A stretch of DNA of 64,000 bases, taken from positions 9,525,676 to 9,589,675 of the forward strand of contig CM049311.1 in assembly GCA_026874595.1 (NCBI GenBank). The letters run 5' to 3'. Position 1 is the first letter of the stretch; every line of letters begins with the position of its first letter. Origin of the DNA: Sipunculus nudus (taxonomy: Eukaryota; Annelida; Sipuncula; Golfingiida; Sipunculidae). The translations under genes were made by a program, and so were the position numbers. The notes under the pieces were generated by a model. It did no database searches. It saw only the letters and a program-made list of their open reading frames with translations, and was not told the DNA's origin. Shown here one piece after another: positions 46,106-56,918 of the stretch.

Positions 46106-46153
46106 ATTCACCTGATGATCGGGTCGCATCCCGTGAAACAGACTGTTGTGAAT
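46106..46153 (+). ncRNA. Type I hammerhead ribozyme candidate of the PLE
   Basis: All core parts are present in order: stem I 5' strand ATTCAC (46106-46111), CTGATGA (46112-46118), stem II CGGG/CCCG (46120-46123 with 46130-46133, 6-nt loop), GAAA (46135-46138), a minimal stem III ACA/TGT around loop GAC (46138-46146), cleavage nucleotide T46147 (GUU as the NUH triplet) and stem I 3' strand GTGAAT (46148-46153). Penelope-like elements are known to carry such motifs. The 10.1/11.1 position is a U-U mismatch rather than a pair, which may lower activity. Confidence 0.75.
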
Positions 46154-46183
46154 TTACAGTGTTGTTTTTCTTCAGAGTTATAA

Positions 46184-46185
<2 letters not shown>

Positions 46186-46236
<51 letters not shown>
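46186..46236. repeat. (TA)n microsatellite downstream of the hammerhead
   Basis: About 24 TA units starting 33 bp after the ribozyme. Confidence 0.95.
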
Positions 46237-46240
<4 letters not shown>

Positions 46241-46958
46241 AGTTGTCCCAGGCTGGCACGTACTTACACCTTGCGCAACCGTGCGAGTGACGTGGGTGGA
46301 AGTACTCCCTCCCTGCTCTTTTCACTCCCTCCCCACGTTTTCAGAAAAACGTTGGGGCCGTGGCCTCCCCAAAAAACATACGGACTAAAAACATGCACGG
46401 TTGGTTGTGACCTTGGCTTTTCACAGACACACGATGCCTGTTGAATAGGCCAGGGGAAGTGCCCAGTAAGCACTGACGACGCACGAATCTGCACGCACGT
46501 GCTTCGTGTCTGCGTGCTCCAAAATCCGTACTGTGACGGTACTCACCACGTGCGGATCCTCAAATTTTGCCCACGTTTTTGTTAATAGACAGCACGCACT
46601 TGCAAGTACGGCGGGTCGGGACCACGGATTTACTGATTTCCATAAATTCCAAGCATTATTGGCAAACCAACTGTACTGAAACAAAACATGTCATGTCTAT
46701 TACCACCTTATTTTCAAAACAGATTAATTAGAACGTATACATTGTGATGTTATGGAGACTTTCACATCGTAGCCAGGCAATTCACGCGGGCCTACATGCG
46801 TCCGGGAGGAACAAAAAAGAACGTTGTAATACACTACATGTATGCAATTGTCAGTATATTACACCACCTGGTGCATTAAAGGTGTTTTTCTTGTTTTTCA
46901 CAAGTCTCCTTAGGTTCCGGACCCTTGGTGGTTTTGATATATCCGTATTCGGTTGTCC

Positions 46959-47018
<60 letters not shown>

Positions 47019-47579
47019 CTAATTATAACTGATATTGAAATCGTCACATGGTTACAAGGAAGTGAAGGTGAGGCATCCAACAAAGTGAGGACTATTAACA
47101 TAGCTTAGAGGACCAACAACTTAACTGTTCAAATACAGTAAAAATATTATTAGCTAATATGTTAGGTGAAAACAAAAAGTTGTGTAAGTGCGCGTGACAC
47201 GATCACAGCAGAGTATATGCTAATTATCACAAATATAATAATCTCCTGGAGGAGAGGATGGTGTGCTTAAGCTATTGGCAAAACAAGCCTCGCACTGCGG
47301 AAAAGACTTTGCAAAGAGCGCCATTCTGATATGTCGATGGACTCTTATATCAGAGGGACCAAACGCCGCCATGTCGTACCCATCTCACTAAATTGCGAAA
47401 TAAAAAAAATTGCTTAATTTTTCATTACTGGCTTTCATACCTATGACCATTAAGTCCTGAGTGACAGCTATGTCTTATTTGTGCTCTGAATTGGCCAGAA
47501 TGAAAAACATACATTAAATGCAGGGAATATGGTTGAACTTTTGGACATTAAAACCAAGCATGTCGGACGGTCACTTTGT
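46237..47579. other. Non-coding; TA microsatellite
   Basis: A second TA tract lies at 46962-47016. Overlapping frames on the minus strand at 46264-46684 show no domain. I see no gene. Confidence 0.4.
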
Positions 47580-48443
47580 TTATTTATTTATTTCAATACA
47601 TTTATACAGGGTAGCCAGTTCAGTAATATAGTCTGTTCTTCCACAGGGCCCTGTAACCTTAAAACATGATATAATAAAAACTGGTACAAAGATTATAAAT
47701 ACAGTGTATGCATATGTTACACAATACATGTACATAAATATTATATACATGACACGTAAGTCAGTCATGATATGCAACGATATTTTAAACGCTACAATTG
47801 GTAGAATTCACTTAATGCGAGAACAACATAGTCCTATATAAAATTACGTAATTCATTCAATGAGTTATGTATGTAAGAAAACGAGTAAAATGCACTATAA
47901 TCGTAAAAACTAGTATAGACCCGGTTTTAAAACAATCCAAACAATAAGGACAGGTAATGACAATGCATATCAGGAAAAAAAAACATTGTCTTTAGGTTGT
48001 AATACTAAGACTTTGGTCTTTTGTTTAAAAGTATTTAAAGATCTTATCTCGTATGGTAAGGTATTCTATACTGAGGGGCCTCTGTATAAGTAGCTATATT
48101 TGAAGAAATAATTTTTCGGTTTTGGCAATAACAGAAGGTTACTTTCAGCGGATCTGATAGAATGATTATGCGTATCACTAACCCATATGAACTGTTTTGA
48201 ATTATGGATATTCATTTGATTGACATATTTATGCATAAGGATACGTATGAAATACTCACAACGTTTAGAGACTGTTAGCCATTGTAGCTGTTGTATCAGA
48301 GTGGCGTTTGGAATTTCATAATCATAGCAGCTGGTAACAATACGTGAAGCACGATTTTTAATGTTTTGCAGTTTTCTGTGGCAAATTGAAGATTTTGTTT
48401 TGCCCCATACACTTATGGCATAGTCGATATGTGACTGGATCAT
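47580..48443 (-). mobile_element. LINE (jockey/CR1-like) 3' end
   Basis: Minus-strand frame 48443-48066 matches the conserved C-terminus of non-LTR reverse transcriptases: SHIDYAISVWG, LQNIKNRASRIVT, LQWLTVSKRCEYF, HSIRSAESNLLLLPKPK, FFKYSYLYRGPS. After frame breaks it continues as RIPYHTR...NTFKQKTK. The segment ends at 47580 with GAAATAAATAAATAAA, a typical LINE 3' tail. The 5' part is absent (5' truncation on insertion). Confidence 0.85.
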
Positions 48444-49700
48444 AGTATTATAGACTGTTTAGCCACTGTAAGTAGAGCGCTAGGGTTCAACTATACTTGT
48501 TACTAACCGTGTCACAATCCATCAAAACTACAGGCAATACATCCAGCAGATCGTCAATTATGTACTGTGGAACAATTCCTATATAGCGACTTGAAACAGT
48601 ATCTATTTGCCAGTTATTATACGAAGGAGTCTGATAAAAGCCTACCTGCACACAACGAGATAATAAAATAACAAACATATAGCTTCAAACTCTTTCGATC
48701 TCCATAGTATGTATGTAATAACAAAACATTTGTTCAAAACAAGAATCATGATAAAGTATCCTGTGAGAAAAACCGTCTGGTGTCAAACGTTTGCCTTCAA
48801 CATCATGTAAATATATAATTTCTGTTTCTATATTAACCAACGGTGGTATCGGCTAATGTTTCTTTTCTCAGTGAATGTGTCAGTCGTATCTGAAGTGCTG
48901 GAATTTTACCATACAAAACCGGTTCAATTAATTATATGATTGGGTAATTTAAAAATGGTCGTACCTCTGTTGGCCTTTCTAATATAAAAATGGAATGTGT
49001 TAAATAGTGCTGTAGGAAAAGACTTTGATATATTTTATATAAAAGCATAAAATAAAATATAAAGTTTACACTTTTCTTAAAATAGATTACCTGTAACGTT
49101 ACGATAGCAATGTCACCTGACCCAAATTTGCCGTCGTGTTTGGAGGCTGGTCTATATTCTGTCTGATAGTCTACTGTGTTGACTTTAAGCTAAAACAATG
49201 TCATATCATTATATGTACTTTAATATGAAATACCTGAAACATCAAATTGATTTTTAACATTACTATGGATACAACAAAGATGAAATGACAATGCTGATAG
49301 GTCATATTATTATATTCGTAACCGTGTTCTGCTGACGTACTGTCTCCATGTGATAAAAATGGGTATACCTATATTACTAAATATTGAAAATGTCCCACAG
49401 GGTACGCGCGAACATGTTTTTGTCTGTCATTCTTGAACAGTAATTTAATTATCAGTTCTGAAGGGAGCTGTCACTTTATTGTCTAGAACATCCTGTATCT
49501 TGACAAATACTGAAATGGTGTCTTCTTCATAACGAGGAAGTGTGAGTGCTGCCTATTCAGACTAAAAGTGAAAATGAAATATTATATATCTTATATATAA
49601 TGGGAGTTTTGTCGCCGATCCAGCTATATTAGGGTTATTATGCCTTGTTTAAAATGAGATTCGTGCTGAAAAACGCTGCAACGGCAACCTGTTGGTTATC
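48444..49700. other. Non-coding, nothing recognised
   Basis: No coding domain, RNA or repeat seen. Confidence 0.4.
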
Positions 49701-49723
49701 AACACCTGATGATCAACCTATAC

Positions 49724-49726
<3 letters not shown>

Positions 49727-49776
<50 letters not shown>
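49727..49776. repeat. (TA)n microsatellite
   Basis: About 23 TA units, preceded 14 bp upstream by CTGATGA (49706-49712), which recalls the hammerhead-TA arrangement at 46.1 kb but lacks the GAAA half. Confidence 0.9.
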
Positions 49777-49779
<3 letters not shown>

Positions 49780-49860
49780 TTATTTTAACGGACTCTAATA
49801 ACAACATATTACGTAGTCGTGACGAGCATAAATTTTCTTACGGAGAAAAAAAACCTGATT

Positions 49861-50481
49861 TGTAACTATAGGCAGTGTCACATGTCTAGGGGAATGAATA
49901 AAGAAGTCAGTGGTTTTTTGTTAATTAATAATTATAATTTATTCTTCAAACAATCCTTAAATGACAATACACTAAATCAATACAATTACACAGTATAACA
50001 AATAAAATGTACAGCACAAGAATGTCCGGATCCTAGGCTTTAATTCTGGATACCATCACTGTCACAGCTCAGCAAGAGTAGTTTAAAACCAAAGATCAAC
50101 GTTAACAGTAATAATCCAAAAACAAACTGGAGACAGTCCGTATTATATCTGCATTAAGTCCGTTAAATATCTGACACCACTGCAATTATCGGTAAAGTCC
50201 ACCAACTGACGAGAAGGTAACAATCTTAGTGCTCGCTGGTTTTTCCCTTTCTTCCGGCTGTAAACACAGCCCCTATTTATAACTTCTCATCCGAAAATAC
50301 TACTAGAAATGGAAAATTCAAAAGAACAATACAGACGCACATGAACAGACCTGAAACATTTAGAACAAAGAACGCTGTGTCTCTACGCGCGAAGGTTCAA
50401 CCAGAACGGATTACACTGAGCGCTGTGTCTCTAAACGCCACAGCAACGCCCAGGGCTTGAGCCTATTCGACACTTGTAACA
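49861..50481 (-). mobile_element. LTR-like repeat, copy 2 (solo, minus orientation)
   Basis: Minus-strand copy of the repeat at 5987-6655, beginning TGTTACAAG at 50481 and ending AGTTACA at 49861. TATAAATA lies at 50274-50281. No internal retroelement sequence adjoins it, so it is likely a solo LTR. Copies have diverged by many substitutions and small indels. Confidence 0.65.
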
Positions 50482-50499
50482 CTATAAAACAGATACATG

Positions 50500-50502
<3 letters not shown>

Positions 50503-50561
<59 letters not shown>

Positions 50562-50563
50562 AA
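50503..50563. repeat. (TA)n(GA)n compound microsatellite
   Basis: About 20 TA units followed by about 8 GA units. Confidence 0.9.
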
Positions 50564-51425
50564 TTAATCTAAAAGTCATCAAAAGTTAGTATAAAATCGG
50601 CTACGTTATAGTTCCCCGGGCATGTTAGTTCACCTTGTACTGTATTCAGTATATCGTGAATGGTCAATCCTGTACTGTATAGTGTATTTCGTGATACCTC
50701 TTATGTATTGAATGGCTTCAATGGACATGACCAATGGCAGTTAACCAGTCCTGTCCTCGTGGTTTTCGTCCAGAGAATAGGTACGGTGGTGGTCAGTAGT
50801 TTATGCTTATGGTGGAAGTCATTCATTAAATGCCCTGTCGAAGGCACTGTTACATGTCTTATATGTAATTATATTTTGTTCGCGTTATATTAGTTCATTT
50901 TGCAAAACTTCAAGAAACTTCAAGTATTTTCCAGTTTACAACTAGCCCTGTATACACATAAAGCGAATACTGAACAAAAATTTTCTTAAAAATGAAAGAA
51001 AATAAATCAGATTTAATATCAATTACAATTAATCTTAACTTTAAGCTGAATATAGACATCAATATAAATTTAATACATTATGATCACCTATGACATTGGC
51101 TCATTGGAACAAATATCTGCTAGCTCTCTCGACAGTGTGACAAATATTAGTATTATTATTAATTCATGCCAGGCGCTTATACATGATATTGGAAAAGGAG
51201 GGGCACAGTCAACAAGTGAGCCTGATAAGCGTGCTATTAAACTTTATTACCCTTCCATACGCAATATCAGACCCTACTTTTTTCAGTATAGATCGTACAT
51301 TATTCTACTTCCAAGTTAACCTTTGGGCGGGCAAAAAAAGGAGGAGGGGAGGGGGGGGGGAGGGCTTTTTGTGGGACTCCTGCATACCATCTCCTTGCGG
51401 TTTGTGACGTTAAAACAATGCCTTT
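50564..51425. other. Non-coding, nothing recognised
   Basis: Short frames (50660-50893, 51080-51319) lack any domain. A G-rich tract lies at 51341-51362. Confidence 0.4.
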
Positions 51426-51700
51426 TCCTATTTCTCAGTCTTAATGCCTCCGCCAGGTGTGTATGCGTTCATTTCTTTTATTGTGCATGTTAGTAAGCAT
51501 GTTTGTGTCTGTGTGTGTGGGTGATTGTTCACGCAATTTTGAACGGAATCTCATGAAATTTTTAGGGCACTTCAAGAATGCGCCAAGGAAGAATCAACTA
51601 AATGTTAGTGTGGGTCCGGATAATGATCTGGATCCTGGTAGGACATCTATTTATATTCACAAATGTTCAGTCACTTATATGCATGATTGAACATGTGAGT
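51426..51700 (+). repeat. Dispersed-repeat-like segment
   Basis: The stretch TTTTGAACGGAATCTCATGAA...CCAAGGAAGAATC...GGTCCGGATAATGATCTGGATCC resembles a widespread invertebrate repeat with the same word order (recalled, not searched). The 77-residue frame over it begins with a leucine-rich, leader-like stretch but is best read as repeat sequence. Confidence 0.35.
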
Positions 51701-51871
51701 ATAGGCCGAATAAGTGAATGCAAACACGGGTTGCTAAGTACCTAATATAAAAGACCGTCCACATGGCTGAGGCCATAGAATGCATATTTCTAGTTTCTTT
51801 TTCTTTTCATCCTATATTTTTTCCGTAAAGTAGTTATATAATTTGCTGTCAGGTGGCAGCACGTCCTTAGC

Positions 51872-51875
<4 letters not shown>

Positions 51876-51920
<45 letters not shown>
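51876..51920. repeat. (GA)n microsatellite
   Basis: About 22 GA units. Confidence 0.95.
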
Positions 51921-51921
<1 letters not shown>

Positions 51922-53669
51922 AAGTCTTGATGATTCTGCTAGTGGGAGCAATTACGTCAATCAATTTGGCTTGCCTAGCTTCAATTAAACTCCAGGGTGA
52001 ATTTTAATATGTTTTTATATCATTTTAAAATTCATCTGGTATACACCTTGACATATATACCCGAGAAATCTCTAATACTCATAACAAATGGTGTCAGCTG
52101 AAAATTAACAACTATTACTGCTTTAAGTTTATTTATGAACAATAAATAAAAACTCAATAAACTGAATATCTCTTGCCATCTAAGAAATGTCTTGCCAAGA
52201 AACCACGTTTTCCTGTCCATATATAATCTGCAGATTCATTAAAAAAACATAACAGACGTAAAGATGATTCTGCTTAAAATGTTTGAAAATCATTTAAACA
52301 GCGTGTTGTTTGGCTGATACGTTTGAAGTGTCTGTATTATCATTGTTATATTCTAGGAATTTCATCCATTTCTTGTACATGCAAATCCATTTGCCTGCTT
52401 TTTTAAATCGATGGCTGCATGATTTTACCACAGAGCAGTGAGGAGGAGGTCGAAGTCAAGAGTGTCCGTGGCAGTGTCGGACAGCTACCGTCCGCTGTAA
52501 GACAATCTGGCTCCAGTCGAAGGGTTGATGTAGAATCATTGTTGGTTATCGTGATATAATCGCTATTCCTTGTAGTTATCGTAAATGAAAAGCTAACCAA
52601 TTAATGACAGACACAGCTAGACAAAGAGGAAATTAATAAATCTTATTCTTTCTGTTAGGTAGCAGCATTTTATTAGTAAAGTGTATTTGTATGTTGCTAC
52701 TTTTGTAGACAATTGTTGTTAACCTAGTCGTAGCAAACCAAGGAGGTGAAATCATGCTGATAATTCTAAGAACATTTCAGGCTTTATGTCTGTACAGTGG
52801 TTACGAGAAGAAAACCCTGCATTTGCTACATCTCATGATATTATTATTGATACGTCAGTGACCTCTGCTTTAAAGGTGGTTTCATCAAAGTCTGATATTG
52901 ATAGCTAAAGTACTCGTTTTTATCAGGTTTTACAGCTTCTTGTCGCTGTCCTGGTAGCAAAAATGATGAATTCTATGCTATATACTAATACATAAATAGT
53001 TGCATAAAACGTCCAAGAATCGATATCAGTAGTATTCTCACTCTATTTAATCAGTAGACACATACATATTTATATGTATGTATGTATGTATGAATTACAC
53101 ACTAGTGTCGAATGCCTGTGATTCATGATTTTCGAGTTCTTGAAAAGCGAATATTACTGGAGGGAACATCATAAGCAGAAACGAGCGTTTTAGTATTAAA
53201 AGTATTTAGTGCAGAAACATGTAGGGAAAACTTTATACTGAGTTTAAATTAAATATCAAGAGAACATTTTTCTCTGAAACAAAAATTTATGGCACTGGAT
53301 AAAAACTGATTTCATGATGTTGATTGGCAAGGCTAAAGCAACATGGACCCAATACTTTCTTAATATGTTGACTGGACAGTCACATCGAGACACTGAGATC
53401 AGGAAGTACCATACTGGGTCGCCGACATAGATCATCCAAAATAGACGACAAACTACGTCATAAATATGATAGATGTCTCCTGGTTGAGCGAGAGGCATCC
53501 CGCAATATCTTAACAAGGTAGTACCCGGGGTAGGGCGCTGTCTGGAAGGGGTCTGCTTGGACCAACAAGAATTATATTTGGGTCGGTTATATATAGGGTA
53601 AAAATGTAACATTGTCAGGCTTTTGTTCACCACGTGTCAAGTACAATCAGCGATTGTCATATAACGTTT
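51921..53669. other. 3' flank of the lectin receptor; no further gene seen
   Basis: Candidate AATAAA on the minus strand at 52669-52674, about 1 kb past the receptor stop. Minus frames at 52403-52600 and 53256-53633 have no recognisable domain. Confidence 0.35.
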
Positions 53670-53871
53670 TTACCCTAGGTCCATTCCAATATAGTCATAC
53701 CCATCATTAGAAAACTGCCGGGTGACAGATTCAGCCGGAATCACGTCATACCTCACATCGATCGCAGCATCAGTCCCCGGCGTTGCTGTATTTAGACGGG
53801 CATAAATGGCCGGAGGGTTCTTGTCCATGTTAAGTGAGTCATATTCAGGATTTTCTTCCATTTTTCGTTTC
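53670..53871 (-). CDS. Cytoplasmic-tail exon of lectin receptor
   Basis: Acceptor TATTTTAG. The 66-residue tail has YDSL and YARL separated by nine residues (ITAM-like), VRYDVI (matches the ITIM rule [ILVS]xYxx[ILV]) and YDYIGM (YIGM fits the PI3-kinase YxxM rule). Tyrosines are codons 290, 303, 321, 338 and 340. The stop is TAA at 53670-53672. Confidence 0.85.
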
Positions 53872-56856
53872 CTAAAATAAAATGAAATATAATTAACGTA
53901 TGCATGTAGAAATTAATGACGCTAGTACAGTCACTCTGTTGTCAATCATTACTCAAGTAAAACACTTCCCTGGGGACTACGAGGAAGTACTGGTCACGTG
54001 CCTTCCTGATATAAACCGAAATAGCCGACAGTGATATATGTACCAGGAATGACATGTCGTCTGGCGTAAGGGAAAAGGCCCTGTATCTTGTGATAATGCG
54101 CTCGGTCAGTAACTGGTTAAATTTTATACAAACCTGTGATGTTTAAACCGCAGAATAACAGTTAACCTGCAAGGACTTGGCCCTGTTATCTTTACTGAGC
54201 AGGATATTATGTAGCCGTGAAAACAAAACTCAGTAAGTATTTGTATTGGGTATGCAAGCCTTACCTGAGTCGTGATACAAGCTGTAATATTAATCCAACC
54301 TGTTGCATCCGATAATCTTAAGCTACTCATGATTAATTAACACAAAATAATACAAGTGACGAAACCATACTGAAAATCCTCCTCCATGGTAACGAGTCAT
54401 TTACTGTGTCGCAGATTGGCGTATAAGTTGGCTATCGTCCAGTAGCCGTTAGGACCCATGCTTGTAATCATGCGGTCAGAAATTAAACAAACACGCAGGG
54501 GTGTTTTCAATATGCTGAGTTCAAAGTTTTCTCGCACATGTAGGTTTTGTTAAAGAAAGTATACTAAAAAAGCTAAAATAATGTAAAAAATAACTGAACT
54601 ATTTGAACGATCCTCGTTGCTGGATGTAGCAACTCTGACGCTAGTAAGCTGATCGTAGACTCAATGTCAAATTGCCTAAATGAAGCTTGGCATTTATATG
54701 GTGATATGGTGTCGTTGCAGCACATTTGCTATGTAAACAAACATATTCCCGACAAACAATGTTCTATAGGCCCAAATGAATGGAATATTGTAAATATTCT
54801 CAGTATTCAGTCATGTTTATTACTCAAATGAAACATGTCATTGATCAAATGTAGATATCCCATGATGCAAAATATAATTAACATAAGTTTGCAAATGCAT
54901 GTATACCAGCTCATTAATACCTCACCGTGTCTTTGAGTTATTATGTCTCACAATTACAAGTTCCAGTTATATTTAAATGTTTTATCTTTACAATGCATAA
55001 TTAGATAATAAATTAAGGAGGTAGACATTTTAACTGATAGATATTATAGATTAATCCCACTGACCTGTACATTCTTTGTACCAAGGTTAAAGCCATGATA
55101 ATCGGAAGGACAAATACAGGTAGCAAGGATAACCCAACAATGGCCGAAACGTTGGCACTCTGGGCTGCAATGAATGAACGGGACAACATACTTATTGAAA
55201 AAAACCATAATTTACGACATTAAATCATCTTTACAGATTTACTATGAGTAATACTAACTTGCTCGAAAACTATTTTGTAAACACAAATTCCTTGGTGAAC
55301 TTGCATATCTGCTAAATGTTGCATACGATTCTATACGCTTCTAATATCTATATGATTTCTTAATATCATCATGATTTAAATGCTTTTTCTTGCATGTTCC
55401 ATCATATTTTTTAATATTATTGACAAATACATGGCTGTAGCAGCAGGAACTCAGATTTTGTACTGGGGTTGTTTAGATTTAGATGAAAACTAAATTGTAA
55501 TAGATTTTCCACAGTTGACACTACGCGCATAACAACAAAATTAATTGCCAGCCGCTACAACTCCCCATTTCCGCACATGTTAAAGCGGAAAGGATGATTG
55601 TTTTACATCAATTGTTGCATTAGCATTTGAGTACTGATAAAATGTAGTAATATTACTATTAAATAACGGCAAATAAATCAACCTGATGTTTCTGATAAAA
55701 GAGCACACTATATTCTTCTCATTTTTAAATTGAAAAGGTTTGGCCGATTCCTTGCAGCAATTAACAGGTACATACAACTTTTGTGCTTGATGTGTTAGGA
55801 TAGTAAATGAAGCATGTATAAAACTCTATGCAGGTAAATGCAAGCAAGGGTAACTAATGATTCATGAACCCACATCATATTCACGTGCTAACCAAGCTAC
55901 GTTCAGTGAAACATTGTACTTAAGCATCCTCGTTGTGTTGGTGAACCCGTTACTGCACTGACCGTTGGAAATGGTAAGGACAGTAGACTGATATTCTTTA
56001 TCAGGTCTCAGAGATGCAATAGCGGTTGAATTTTCTTCCCGACTCGCTGTAACTGTTCTATTCCTGTCACCGATGGTAAGCTCAAGGCTGCTATAAGCTC
56101 CCTCGGGGCTAGTCCACCTCCAAGGGAAGGCAGGTGTATTATTGGGCTGTTTAGTCAATGCAGGTACTAGAGAGGGCTCTGTTGGGAAAGCAAGTAATGA
56201 CAATGTTTCTCCAATGTATGAATTTTACCATAACGTTTTGATTTTGAATACTTAAAATAATGACAACCCACGTATCACCGTTAAACATCTGAAATAAGGA
56301 ACTGACAACCAAACAGACATTGGGAAAGCAAAAGTCATCCATTTTTCTGTTATTCCACAGGTCTACATGTTTGAGTGGGCAAACGCCTTTTATTGTAAGG
56401 TTGGCAACCACATAACAGTAATCAAAAACTTGTCCCTGGAGTCAATAATGCATTCATTAAGAGTATATGATTAAACTAGGAACATTACTGCTAATCTAAA
56501 ATGAGTCGCATGAAAATAATAGTAGATGCATTTGACAGAGTTTGGGAGTATCTCACATACTTAAGCTTTTTGACAATACCTACCGACTGTTACCGTTACC
56601 GTCACATATTAATATTTTGTTAAGAACATAAAACAATATATATATATATATGTATACATATATATATATATATATTATATATATATATATATATATATGG
56701 AGCTGGTATACACAGAAAAGTCGCTTCACTGTCGGTGGGAATCGAACCCACGATCTTCCGAAGATCGTTGGTTCGATTCCCATCGGCACTGAACCGACTT
56801 TTCTGTGTATATCAGCTCCATCTATATACACTGAACCAGCTAGGCTAAATACATTG

Positions 56857-56918
<62 letters not shown>

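Noticed and set aside
49700-49776. Second hammerhead ribozyme at CTGATGA 49706
   Set aside because: No stem II or GAAA half follows before the TA tract.
56698-56850. Functional tRNA gene
   Set aside because: B boxes and one A box are present, but they lie in an inverted repeat with no acceptor stem or cloverleaf.
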